From assembly GCF_000513935.1 (NCBI RefSeq), contig NZ_AZUY01000042.1:1-54455 (forward strand): a stretch of 54,455 bases of DNA, read 5' to 3'. The DNA is from Mesorhizobium sp. WSM3626. Lineage in GTDB: Bacteria > Pseudomonadota > Alphaproteobacteria > Rhizobiales > Rhizobiaceae. Below the pieces are notes generated by a model. That model did no database searches. It had not been told where the DNA came from and saw only the letters and a program-made list of their open reading frames with translations. The position numbers and the translations under genes were made by a program. How positions within the stretch are numbered: position 1 is the first letter of the stretch; each line of letters starts with the position of its first letter. This document shows, piece by piece, positions 16,976 to 25,968 of this stretch.

Positions 16976-17950
16976 ATGCAGGTGGCAAAACGAATCCTGG
17001 TCACTGGAGGCGCGGGTTTCCTGGGATCGTTCTTGTGCGAGCGACTGCTTGGCGAAGGTCACGAGGTTATATGTGTCGACAATTTCTTCACCGGAAGCCG
17101 AAGAAACGTCTCGCATTTGCTCGACAACCGGTCCTTCGAGATCATCCGCCACGATGTGACGTTTCCACTCTACGTAGAAGTTGATGAGATATACAATCTC
17201 GCCTGCCCTGCGAGCCCTGTTCACTACCAGTTCGATCCGGTCCAGACGACCAAGACCAGCGTCCACGGGGCAATCAACATGCTGGGCCTGGCCAAGCACG
17301 TTCGCGCAAAAATTCTTCAGGCGTCCACGTCGGAAGTTTACGGCGACCCCGAAATTCACCCGCAGACCGAGGACTATTGGGGCCGGGTAAACCCGATAGG
17401 ACCCCGTTCCTGCTACGACGAAGGCAAAAGATGTGCCGAAACTCTGTTTTTCGACTATTGGCGACAGCATAGGCTGCGGATCAAAGTCGCGCGCATCTTC
17501 AACACATACGGCCCGAGGATGCGTCCGGACGACGGCCGCGTCATTTCCAACTTCATCGTGCAAGCACTGCAGAACGAGCCGATAACAGTGTACGGCACGG
17601 GCCAGCAGACACGTTCATTTTGTTATGTCGACGATCTCATCGCAGGTCTGGTTCGCATGATGCGGACGGCTGACGATGTTACCGGTCCGATCAACCTTGG
17701 CAATCCGGTCGAATTTACGATGCTCGAACTCGCCAATCTTGTGATCGAGCTCACTGGAAGCCGGTCGACGATCGAATTCATGCCGCTGCCGATCGACGAT
17801 CCAAAACAGCGACAACCCGATATCGGGACAGCGTTGCACGAGTTGAATTGGAGGCCGAAAACCGCATTGCGAGATGGTCTTGCCAAGACCATTGCCTATT
17901 TCGAAGGCTTGGCTTCGTCTGGGCATTTGCGGCCCGCGGCCGCCGAATGA
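16976..17950 (+). CDS. uxs: UDP-glucuronate decarboxylase (UDP-xylose synthase) family SDR
   Basis: 324 residues. The NAD-binding loop is TGGAGFLG (10-17), the active-site region QASTSEVYGDP (116-125), and the catalytic pair is Tyr147/Lys151 in CYDEGKR. The segments LACPASPVHYQ and FNTYGPRMRPDDGRVISNF are typical of UXS rather than of epimerases. It makes UDP-xylose from UDP-glucuronate and so feeds pentose units to glycan synthesis. Its stop overlaps the GalE start (ATGA), so the two are translationally coupled. It faces the glycosyltransferase/ABC operon, which suggests that it supplies a sugar donor. Confidence 0.9.
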   Translation: MQVAKRILVTGGAGFLGSFLCERLLGEGHEVICVDNFFTGSRRNVSHLLDNRSFEIIRHDVTFPLYVEVDEIYNLACPASPVHYQFDPVQTTKTSVHGAINMLGLAKHVRAKILQASTSEVYGDPEIHPQTEDYWGRVNPIGPRSCYDEGKRCAETLFFDYWRQHRLRIKVARIFNTYGPRMRPDDGRVISNFIVQALQNEPITVYGTGQQTRSFCYVDDLIAGLVRMMRTADDVTGPINLGNPVEFTMLELANLVIELTGSRSTIEFMPLPIDDPKQRQPDIGTALHELNWRPKTALRDGLAKTIAYFEGLASSGHLRPAAAE

Positions 17951-18918
17951 AGACAGTCCTGGTCACCGGCGGGGCCGGCTATATCGGATCACATTGTTGC
18001 AAGGCTTTCGCCGAAGCCGGTTGGTCCGTCATTGCATATGACAATCTCTCGCGCGGTTGGCGCGACGCAGTCAAATGGGGGCCGCTCGTCGAGGGCGATA
18101 TTTGCGACGCCGCGGCCGTGTCGGCGGCGTTGCGGCAATACAAGCCTGATGTGGTGGCGCATTTCGCTGCCTACGCCTATGTCGGCGAGTCTGTCGAGCA
18201 CCCGGAACTCTATTACCGAAACAACAGTTTCGGCTCGCTGGTTTTATTCGAGGAAATGCTGAAGGCCGGCGCCGACAAGCTGATCTTTTCCAGCACTTGC
18301 GCGTCCTATGGCGTACCGGTTCGCTCGCCGATCGACGAAATGCATCCGCAGTCGCCCATCAATCCCTATGGATGGTCGAAATTCATCATAGAACGGATGG
18401 TGGACAGTCTGTCGTTCGCCCATGGTCTGAACGCGGTCGTGCTCCGGTATTTCAACGCGGCCGGATGCGATCCCGACGGCGAGATCGGTGAACGGCATGA
18501 ACCGGAAACACACGTCATACCGCTCGCTATCGAGGCGGCGGTCAGGCCGGGCCGGATCTTTACCGTCAACGGCACCGACTTCGATACCCGCGATGGAACC
18601 GCGGTGCGGGACTATGTCCATGTCACCGATCTCGCGCGTGCCCACGTCCTGGCAGGGGAGAAGCTTCTCCGCGACAAGGGTGTCGACGTCTACAATCTCG
18701 GAACCGGAACCGGAACGACGGTGAAGGAATTGGTCGATGCGGTGAACCGGGCTTCGGGATCGCGCGTTCCGGTGGTCTACGGTCCGCGCAGGGCTGGTGA
18801 CCCGCCAGCGCTCGTGGCCGCGGCCGGCAAGGCGCACCGGGAACTCGGCTGGGTGCCCGAGCAATCTGGAATCGACAGGATCGTCGAGACGGCATTGGCT
18901 TGGTATCGCAGCCGATAG
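17947..18918 (+). CDS. galE: UDP-glucose 4-epimerase
   Basis: 323 residues. NAD loop TGGAGYIGSH (7-16), active Ser/Thr in FSSTCASYG (115-122) and Tyr141/Lys145 in NPYGWSKFIIERM. VLRYFNAAGCDPDGEIGE and GTAVRDYVHVTDLA are diagnostic of GalE. It interconverts UDP-glucose and UDP-galactose (or the pentose or N-acetyl forms). The ATG overlaps the TGA of the decarboxylase gene. In this context it could also act on UDP-xylose/UDP-arabinose, but the sequence does not decide this. Confidence 0.9.
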   Translation: MKTVLVTGGAGYIGSHCCKAFAEAGWSVIAYDNLSRGWRDAVKWGPLVEGDICDAAAVSAALRQYKPDVVAHFAAYAYVGESVEHPELYYRNNSFGSLVLFEEMLKAGADKLIFSSTCASYGVPVRSPIDEMHPQSPINPYGWSKFIIERMVDSLSFAHGLNAVVLRYFNAAGCDPDGEIGERHEPETHVIPLAIEAAVRPGRIFTVNGTDFDTRDGTAVRDYVHVTDLARAHVLAGEKLLRDKGVDVYNLGTGTGTTVKELVDAVNRASGSRVPVVYGPRRAGDPPALVAAAGKAHRELGWVPEQSGIDRIVETALAWYRSR

Positions 18919-18933
18919 CTACGCCAGACGGCC

Positions 18934-18952
18934 GGGTGGCCCTATGCCACCA
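18934..18952. terminator. Small hairpin between convergent genes
   Basis: GGTGGC (18935-18940) pairs with GCCACC (18946-18951) around a 5-nt loop in the 62-nt gap between galE and the ABC exporter gene. There is no T-run; a weak candidate for a bidirectional terminator. Confidence 0.3.
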
Positions 18953-18980
18953 TCCAGAAAGCGGCGTCCTCGAGGAGGGA

Positions 18981-20795
18981 TCACTTACCCTCGGCCTCGG
19001 AGGCACATACGATTTCGTGCTGGCGACGTTGATATTGAGGAACGACGAGAGAAGCGGGCCCTTGGCTGTTCACTCTGCCGTCCTCTATCCAAATGACGTT
19101 TGCGGCGTCACGCGCCGTTTCGATGCGGTGCGTGATCAGCAAAATGGTCCTGTTGCCAAGCTTTCTATCAATCGCACGCCGCACCTGGTCCTCGAGCGCG
19201 GTGTCGAGTGCGTTCATCGCCTCATCCAGGATCAAGAAGTCCGGATCGCGCAGTACAGCTCGCGCGAGGCCGATGCGCTGCCGCTGGCCACCGGAAAATC
19301 GCAGTCCTTCCTGTCCGATCCAGGTGTCGTAACCGTCGGGAAGGTCCTCGACGAATGCCGCGACACCCGCACTGCGGGCGGCGGCAAGGATCTCTTCTTC
19401 GGTCGCATCGGCTTTGGCCATTCGGATGTTCTCCGTCACCGTGCCCTCGACCAGGTCGACGTCCTGCCCGGTCACCGCGATCTTGGAAAGCCAATCGTCC
19501 CGCCTGATATCTTGGAGCCGGGTACCGTCGATCTTGATCTCTCCGGAGCTCGGTTCGTACAGCCGCAGGAGGAGATTGACGATCGTGGTCTTGCCAGCGC
19601 CACTTGCGCCGATCAGGGCCGTGGTTACTCCGGCTGGAATCTCGAGCGACAGGTCCGTGAGCACCGGCGCGTTTGGATCATATCCAAAGGTGACGCGCTC
19701 AAAGACGATACTCGCGTCCAAATTCCTGAGCGCGATTGTTCCCTGCGATGGATATTCCTTGTCTTCGGACTGGATCATCTCCAGGACCGAGCGCAGTTGC
19801 GGCTGCATCTGCGCCAGAAACAGCAGGTTGCTTTCGAACTCCTGGGTATGCGGTTGCAATCGATACAGCAGCGCGACCGCGGCCAGCGTCACCTCGAAGC
19901 TGATGTGCCACCACCCCGAGACCAGAACGATGGAGCCCAACATTCCGAGGTAGCCGATCTCGGTGGTTGGCCCGATCCATGACGACAGGCGGATCATGGA
20001 CAACGAAGCGTTGCGCGCGGCCGCCGACGATTGCACGAAGCGGCGCTGATGAAGCGCCTCCTGCCCGTAGGCGCGAATGGTGCGCAACGCCTGGAGCGTC
20101 ATGAGCATGTGCTCGCCGAGCAATTGGTGGATCTTCTTCACCTGATGGCCCAGGTCACGCGCGGGCCGCGAAAAGATGCGCAGGATCGCGGAGATCGCGA
20201 TTGAACCGAGGGCTGCGATCAGCAGGATCTTCCAGGAGATCGTGAGCAGGAAGACGGCGAACACGACGATCGAGCAGCTATTTATGATGAGCCGGGTGAC
20301 CGCGCCATAAGCCTGCGCGACCAACCACGATTCCGTCCCGAGCACCTCCATGAGTTGCGATTGCTCGTGCTGCTGGATGGTTCCGAAAGCGACCCTGAGA
20401 TATTGTTGGTGGACGAGGTTTCGCGACCGTTCGCTGATCCGTTCGCCAATGCTGGAGCTGATCAACGAATATACCAGCGCCAGCGCACCACGCGCGAGGA
20501 TGAGCAGCAGGATCGCCAAGGCGAGCCGGGTAGGACTACCGAACCAGGCGACTGCCAGGCCCAGCGCTCGACCTTGAAGGCCACCTCCTGCCTCCGTGAT
20601 CCGGTTGGACACCAGATAGAGGAACAGCAGGATCAGGGTGATGCCGAGCGTCTCGGCCAAGGACGACAGAAAACCAAGCGCCAGCAGCACGGGGGTCGCC
20701 CAGCGCGGCTTTCCAACGATGCGAAGCAGGTGTGAAAGATCGCGCAACGAAGCACGGACCGCACCGCGGCGTATGGCGTCCTTGGCGTCGCTCAT
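18981..20795 (-). CDS. ABC exporter (membrane and ATPase domains in one chain)
   Basis: 604 residues from the ATG that overlaps the stop of the upstream glycosyltransferase. About six membrane helices occupy residues 30-310, followed by an ATPase domain: Walker A GASGAGKT (396-403), signature SGGQR (501-505), Walker B LILDE (521-525) and the switch His556 in LLITHRIE. This half-transporter layout works as a dimer and is typical of MsbA-like lipid, glycolipid or oligosaccharide exporters. As the last gene of the glycosyltransferase operon it is the obvious candidate to export the product. Confidence 0.92.
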   Translation of the reverse strand: MSDAKDAIRRGAVRASLRDLSHLLRIVGKPRWATPVLLALGFLSSLAETLGITLILLFLYLVSNRITEAGGGLQGRALGLAVAWFGSPTRLALAILLLILARGALALVYSLISSSIGERISERSRNLVHQQYLRVAFGTIQQHEQSQLMEVLGTESWLVAQAYGAVTRLIINSCSIVVFAVFLLTISWKILLIAALGSIAISAILRIFSRPARDLGHQVKKIHQLLGEHMLMTLQALRTIRAYGQEALHQRRFVQSSAAARNASLSMIRLSSWIGPTTEIGYLGMLGSIVLVSGWWHISFEVTLAAVALLYRLQPHTQEFESNLLFLAQMQPQLRSVLEMIQSEDKEYPSQGTIALRNLDASIVFERVTFGYDPNAPVLTDLSLEIPAGVTTALIGASGAGKTTIVNLLLRLYEPSSGEIKIDGTRLQDIRRDDWLSKIAVTGQDVDLVEGTVTENIRMAKADATEEEILAAARSAGVAAFVEDLPDGYDTWIGQEGLRFSGGQRQRIGLARAVLRDPDFLILDEAMNALDTALEDQVRRAIDRKLGNRTILLITHRIETARDAANVIWIEDGRVNSQGPASLVVPQYQRRQHEIVCASEAEGK

Positions 20796-21781
20796 TTCAG
20801 GTCCCCGATCGGGAAGCGCGTGGTCACCTGCGGGCGGATCGACCCCCGACCGCGCGCCAGCCTCGTCACGACACGCTTGGCCAGATGCGTACCGATCCAC
20901 GGCAAATCGAAGGCGATTATCCGCATGGCGATCACCGGATGGTGGCGCAGCAACAGTGACAGGATCGGGAGCACATAGCGCGGTTGCCTCTGGCGCAACG
21001 TTCGCTCCAGGAGCCAGGCCGAATAGAAATGCAGGCCCTCACGCAGCGTCGGTGCCGCATCAGGGTGGCGGCCGAGCATCTCGTCCACCACGAGCATCCA
21101 GGATCGCAGCATGCGGGTCATGTCGCTCGACATATTTCCCGGCAAATAGCGATACCCGACCAGCGGCTCTTCGACGACTTCGAACTGGTACCCTTCGGCG
21201 ACGCGACAATAGAAAAGGATATCTTCACAACCCTGCGCACCCGCCTCGCGCAGCCCGCTCTCAAAACCGCCGGCGTCTATCAGTGCCTGTCGGCGTACCA
21301 GGGCGGCGCTGCCGTTACCAACGAAATTGCCGTGGAAGAGGCGTTCAAGCACATCGCCCCGCCAGTTTGGCCGATGCCGGTCATCGGTTACCGCACCCTG
21401 GGCATCGACCACCAGATACCAGCAGTAGACGAGCCCTACTTTCTCGTCCGTCCGATCGAACACAGCCATCTGCCGCTCGATCTTGGTCGGCGCCCAGAGA
21501 TCATCGGCATCGACAAATGCGATCATATCAGATCGCGCCGCTTGCCATCCCCTGTTGCGGGCAGCGGCTACCCCGGCGTTTGCCTGCTCGATCAGCCGCA
21601 CGCGCGGGTCGATCTCCATGTGACGCCGGGCGATGGCAACAGTCTGGTCGCGCGAGCCATCGTCGACGACAATGATCTCAAGCGCCTTGTAGGACTGCGA
21701 GCGAACGCTGCGGAGCGTCTCGTCGATCGTATCTTGCGCGTTGTACGCGGGGATGATGACGCTGACCGGTTCGCCGTTCAT
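20792..21781 (-). CDS. Glycosyltransferase family 2 protein
   Basis: 329 residues. It begins with the GT-A nucleotide-binding part (SVIIPAYNAQDTIDETL; IIVVDDGSRDQ), has the DxD motif in MIAFVDADDLW and an acidic catalytic motif in GAQGCEDILF. It lacks the QxxRW motif of processive synthases, so it should add single sugars. It shares extended blocks with the glycosyltransferase at 25965-27068 (NFVGNGS, AQGCED, NMSSD), so the two are paralogues. Start and stop overlap its neighbours by 4 nt. Confidence 0.9.
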   Translation of the reverse strand: MNGEPVSVIIPAYNAQDTIDETLRSVRSQSYKALEIIVVDDGSRDQTVAIARRHMEIDPRVRLIEQANAGVAAARNRGWQAARSDMIAFVDADDLWAPTKIERQMAVFDRTDEKVGLVYCWYLVVDAQGAVTDDRHRPNWRGDVLERLFHGNFVGNGSAALVRRQALIDAGGFESGLREAGAQGCEDILFYCRVAEGYQFEVVEEPLVGYRYLPGNMSSDMTRMLRSWMLVVDEMLGRHPDAAPTLREGLHFYSAWLLERTLRQRQPRYVLPILSLLLRHHPVIAMRIIAFDLPWIGTHLAKRVVTRLARGRGSIRPQVTTRFPIGDLK

Positions 21782-24700
21782 TCAAGGACGGCCTCTATAA
21801 TGGCAACAAAGTCGTCGAGCGAACGATCGCCGCGAATCTCGATGCGGGGAAGGTCGATCGGATCGCAATCGAGGTCCGCCGGCCCATGTCGGCCGCCAAA
21901 GCCGATCCGATAGCCGCACTCCTTGGCCAGCCGGCCAAGCCGTCGGTCGGTGACCGAGAAAGGTGCCGCGAACGCCATCGTCGGCCGGCCGGTCCACCGT
22001 TCGATGAACATCCGTGAGCGTAACAGCTCACCGGCCAGGTCGGAGCTAGAAAGACCGTCGATGGCGCGATGCGTCGCCAGATGGCTTCCGAAGAATACAC
22101 CCTCGGTGGCGAGGCGACGCACCGTCCCGGCGTCCATGAGCGGCGCCGGTGGACCAAAGTCGGCATCCCACTGCGCGCTTCCCCCCACCAGGTCCGTCAC
22201 CAGGAACACCTCCGCGGTCAAGTCGTTCGCTCGCAAGATCGGCCAGGTTTGGTCGGCAAAGTTCTGGAAACCATCATCGAAGGTGATGAGCACCGGGCGG
22301 CCAACGAAAGGATGGCGGTTGGGGACGAACCATTCCAGCTGATCGGAAATGATCGTGTGAAAGCCATTGGCGCGCAGCCATGCCATCTGGTCGGCAAACG
22401 CGGCGGGCGTCAACCGATAACGGGCGAGCGCGGCCGGACCGTCATCGCAGATGCTGTGATACATGAGAACGGGGATGCGTTGCCGCCGCTCGCTGCGCGC
22501 GACCTCGCGGCGCAGCGCCCGCGCCCCGCCCCAGACGATATTTCGCGCGACCTCCATTTCGATGGGCGCGCGGATTGGGACATGGTCGATCGTCGGTTCC
22601 GTTGCCACATCCTCAGGTAACACGCGGCGGAAGCGGTCGATGCGGTAGAGATCGGTCTGGATCGATCGCTCGAGGATGAGGCCTTCCGTCGCTGCCAACG
22701 CCTCCGAGATCACCTGTGCGCCGAATTTGTTATCCCAATCGAAGCCCGTCCGTTCCAGATTGTCCCGAAGCACGAATGCGTGTGCGCTGACAAGACTGCC
22801 GCCAGGCGCCAACGCCGCGACTAGTTTTGAGGCGAGTTGCCGCAATTCGGCGGGATCGTCCAGGAAATAAAGCACCTCCGAGCAAATGATCAGGTCCATT
22901 CCACCGGGCAGGATATCCGCGGCGAAATCCAGCACGCCGAACTCGACATTCGGCTGGTCCGAGCAGCGCGCGCGAGCGCGTTCGACGGCTACGGCGGAAA
23001 TGTCGGTTGCGGTCAAATGGCCCACCAGCGGCGCCAGTTGCCGCGTGAAGTGGCCCTCCGCGCAGGCCAGCTCAAGCGCCCGTTCTATGGGACCGGCCGG
23101 CAGAATCTCGAGCTGCCGCTCGTATTTTTCCTGCTCATAGGCCGAACCGTAGTTCCAGGGATCCTCAGTCGCGAAATGGCGATCCCAGAACGACGCGCGA
23201 TCACTGTCGCGCCCACCCTCGGCCCGGACACGGCGCGGCGGCGCAAGAGGTTCTATCGCCTCGGCACTCGAACGCACCAGCCCTTCGGCTTCCGCTGTCA
23301 ACCGCGCCAGTCTGTCGTAGTGGCTGCCCGGATCAGACCGGCGTCCCGCCGCCGACAGCAATGCCTCTGCTGCAAACTTATCCTGCTTGTCGGCTCCAGC
23401 GTTCTGTCGCGGATCCGGTGCAGGCGATCGGCCCGCCAGCCGCCAGAGGCGAAACGCCATGCGCTGGTAGCCCGACAGGCCGCGTATGACCTCCCGAGGA
23501 GGCACGAAATCCAGAATCAGTTCAATCCAATGACGCCTCGTCACTCTCCCGAGCGCACCGAACTGCACCAGAGCCTCGATCTTGCCGTCGATCATCAGGT
23601 AGGCGTAGATTTGATCGATCCCTTCCGGCAATTCGGTCGGGGTCGGATTTCGAGCATCGATGCGAATGCCGAGCGTTAGCGCCAGCGGGCGCGGCGCGGC
23701 AAGATCGTCGAAGTCCAGAAGCATTTGCTCAAGATGATATTGTACGCGGCGACCCGCCACGGGGTCGCCCCAGACTTGGCCGAGGTCGATGATCAGCCCG
23801 CTCAAGGGGCCGCCGAACCTGTCCCACCTGGAAGCCAATTGCTCCGGCACCGATAGGCTTCCCACCATCAGGCCGTCGAAAATCACCTTGGCGATCTCAC
23901 GCGCCCATTCATATCTGGCCGGGAGCGCAAGCAGGATCTGCCGGTTGATCGAGCCACCGCCGCGGCCGCAATCAGCTGCCGCGATCCACAGCGCGAACCA
24001 CGCCAGTGCTTGGGAAGCGGTGCGGCCGTCCGCCGAGATCGCCCCATTGGCGTGCGCCGACGCTGGATGCTTGACCCTGGAGTCGGCGGAAAAGCCGCGG
24101 GCGATAACGATTTCCGCGTCTGCCAGCATCTGCCTCGAATTGCGGGTGAGCGAGTTGGGGCTTGCCCGATAAAAAGCGAGCGGCTCGTCGACCATCACCC
24201 AAGGTTTGCCTTGACGTGCGACGCGCTGCCACAAATCCCAGTCCTCACAGGTGTGCAGCGACACATCGAAGCCGCCCAACTCGACGATTGTCTCCCGGTC
24301 GATCAGCAGCGCGTGCGTGCGGATGGCACATCGGCGCGCGAATGCCTCGAAGGGTTCAATCGCAACCTCGGTCGCGATGCTCGACGGGGTCAGTGCGCCA
24401 TCGGGCATCACACGCCGGGAACCGCAATAGCAAGCCACGGCATCCGGCGCGGCCTCCAGTGCGGCCAGCATCTTTGCGAGGAAGCCGGCGTCCACCCAAT
24501 CGTCCGCATCCAGGAACATCAGCCAGCGGCCACGCGCCATCGAAATCCCTTCATTGCGCGCGCCCGCGGCGCTATTGGCGCGAGAGTTCGCTGTCCGAAA
24601 CCGGGCATCGCGCTCAACATAACCGGCGATGATTTGCGCGGTATTATCCGTCGAGCCATCGTCGACGATGATCGCCTCCCAATCAGCGATGCCCTGAGCG

Positions 24701-24783
24701 AGGAGGCAATCGAGCGCTTGTGTGAGCGTGACCTCGGCGTTCCGCGCAGGCACCACGACTGAAACCAAGGGATTATGCGCCAC
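21778..24783 (-). CDS. Trifunctional GT2 / SAM methyltransferase / polysaccharide deacetylase fusion
   Basis: 1001 residues with three catalytic units. Residues 1-235 form a GT2 glycosyltransferase (VDDGSTDN at 40-47, FLDADDW at 90-96, catalytic CEDWDLW at 179-185, no QxxRW). After a 290-residue linker, residues 530-720 form a NodS-like SAM methyltransferase (DPWNYGSAYEQEKYERQLEI; motif I ALELACAEGHFT at 569-580). Residues 768-1001 form a NodB-type carbohydrate esterase 4 domain (VLMYHSI at 772-778, TFDDG at 834-838, metal motif SHLATH at 900-905, RIEIRGD near the end). Such enzymes could add a sugar, remove an acetyl group and N-methylate the exposed amine. Overlaps its downstream neighbour by ATGA. 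Confidence 0.9.
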   Translation of the reverse strand: MAHNPLVSVVVPARNAEVTLTQALDCLLAQGIADWEAIIVDDGSTDNTAQIIAGYVERDARFRTANSRANSAAGARNEGISMARGRWLMFLDADDWVDAGFLAKMLAALEAAPDAVACYCGSRRVMPDGALTPSSIATEVAIEPFEAFARRCAIRTHALLIDRETIVELGGFDVSLHTCEDWDLWQRVARQGKPWVMVDEPLAFYRASPNSLTRNSRQMLADAEIVIARGFSADSRVKHPASAHANGAISADGRTASQALAWFALWIAAADCGRGGGSINRQILLALPARYEWAREIAKVIFDGLMVGSLSVPEQLASRWDRFGGPLSGLIIDLGQVWGDPVAGRRVQYHLEQMLLDFDDLAAPRPLALTLGIRIDARNPTPTELPEGIDQIYAYLMIDGKIEALVQFGALGRVTRRHWIELILDFVPPREVIRGLSGYQRMAFRLWRLAGRSPAPDPRQNAGADKQDKFAAEALLSAAGRRSDPGSHYDRLARLTAEAEGLVRSSAEAIEPLAPPRRVRAEGGRDSDRASFWDRHFATEDPWNYGSAYEQEKYERQLEILPAGPIERALELACAEGHFTRQLAPLVGHLTATDISAVAVERARARCSDQPNVEFGVLDFAADILPGGMDLIICSEVLYFLDDPAELRQLASKLVAALAPGGSLVSAHAFVLRDNLERTGFDWDNKFGAQVISEALAATEGLILERSIQTDLYRIDRFRRVLPEDVATEPTIDHVPIRAPIEMEVARNIVWGGARALRREVARSERRQRIPVLMYHSICDDGPAALARYRLTPAAFADQMAWLRANGFHTIISDQLEWFVPNRHPFVGRPVLITFDDGFQNFADQTWPILRANDLTAEVFLVTDLVGGSAQWDADFGPPAPLMDAGTVRRLATEGVFFGSHLATHRAIDGLSSSDLAGELLRSRMFIERWTGRPTMAFAAPFSVTDRRLGRLAKECGYRIGFGGRHGPADLDCDPIDLPRIEIRGDRSLDDFVAIIEAVLE

Positions 24784-24789
24784 GCCGTC

Positions 24790-25968
24790 TTACCCGCGCC
24801 TGGTTCGGAGGTAGAACAGGATTCCCGAAGCATAGCCGGCGATTTCCTGCCAAAGGAAATGGTCCTCAGGGACCCTGCGTCCAAGCAGCCTCCTGCGAAC
24901 CCTGCCAAGGTACCAAAGTGGCTTCCATTTGAGAACCTGAGTCAAATTCGCCTTGACGCCAGTCCGTTCGTGCTGGACGAGCAACGCCGCTGAGTGACCG
25001 CGCATGTAGGAGTAGATTTGCTTGGCCAAGCCTTCCATGGTCCGCCTGTGGAAATGGAACGCGACGGAGGTGGGCTGGTATCGGCAGTCATATCCATTGG
25101 CGAGCAGCCGGTACCAATATTCGGAATCCCCCGAACATCCGGCCTGACCGACGTCGAGGCGCTCGTCGAACAACCCGGCATGGTCGAACACGTCGCGCCG
25201 GAACGCCATGCTGGCGCCGGCCCCGATTTTCCAGGCTGGGAACACCTCGTGCCTGCTGGCGGCAAAATCGGCCGCGCGGAAAATTCGAGGTGTATAGCCC
25301 TGCCCGAAACTCCAGAATGTCTCGAAATAGCGCTGCGCTTCGGTGGCAAGCTCGGCGGGCAATACGAGACCCGTCACCGCGCCGATCGAGGGGCTGTCGA
25401 ATGCCGTGACCAGCCGCTCAAGCCATTGCGGATGAAGCAGAACGTCATCATCAGTGTATGCAACGATCTGCGAGGTTGCACGCAAGGCTCCCCGGTTGCG
25501 GGCTATATCCAGGCCAGGTCGATCCTCGCGCACATAGACCGCGCCCGCAGCGAGCGCTACCTCGCGCGTTTCGCCGCCTCTCGATGCGTTGTCGACCACA
25601 ATGACCTCTTCAGGCGGGAAGGTTTGCCGGGGAAGCGAGGCGAGGCAGCGCCGCAATTCGTTCGGCCTGTCGCGCGTGCAGATGACCACGCTGGCGCTCG
25701 GCAGGTCCAGAACCGGTGCAATCAGGCTTGAGTCTCGAGCGGTCGCCATTGGGGCAATGCGGCACTCCCCGTCGCTCGCCCTGAGCAAATGCCCGACCGG
25801 CAGTCCGCCGCGCCACAAGACGATCATGCCGGCATCGCAGCCTTCGGGAGCATCTTGGATGTCCAAATCCACATGGCGGACACCCGCGCAGCCGTCCACG
25901 CCAAACATCTCGCGCAGTTCCGCTTCCAGTATATTCGCGTGCCCGCCTGGGATGGATGACATCTTCAC
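24790..25968 (-). CDS. Glycosyltransferase family 2 protein with N-terminal extension
   Basis: 392 residues from a GTG overlapping the upstream stop (GTGA); an ATG two codons on is possible. The first 90 residues form a separate small domain with no recognised family. The GT2 domain follows: ASVVICTRDRPNEL (92-105), VIVVDNASRGG (122-132) and the DDD motif YTDDDVLLHPQWL (171-183). CSGDSEYWYRL supplies the likely catalytic acid. This style is common in exopolysaccharide or glycoprotein clusters. It ends 6 nt before the trifunctional enzyme, in the same operon. Confidence 0.88.
   Translation of the reverse strand: MKMSSIPGGHANILEAELREMFGVDGCAGVRHVDLDIQDAPEGCDAGMIVLWRGGLPVGHLLRASDGECRIAPMATARDSSLIAPVLDLPSASVVICTRDRPNELRRCLASLPRQTFPPEEVIVVDNASRGGETREVALAAGAVYVREDRPGLDIARNRGALRATSQIVAYTDDDVLLHPQWLERLVTAFDSPSIGAVTGLVLPAELATEAQRYFETFWSFGQGYTPRIFRAADFAASRHEVFPAWKIGAGASMAFRRDVFDHAGLFDERLDVGQAGCSGDSEYWYRLLANGYDCRYQPTSVAFHFHRRTMEGLAKQIYSYMRGHSAALLVQHERTGVKANLTQVLKWKPLWYLGRVRRRLLGRRVPEDHFLWQEIAGYASGILFYLRTRRG

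Noticed and set aside
21778..24783. Calling this a NodC-NodS-NodB fusion.
   Set aside because: The glycosyltransferase part has an ED-type motif and lacks the QxxRW of processive NodC; only the deacetylase and methyltransferase parts are Nod-like.
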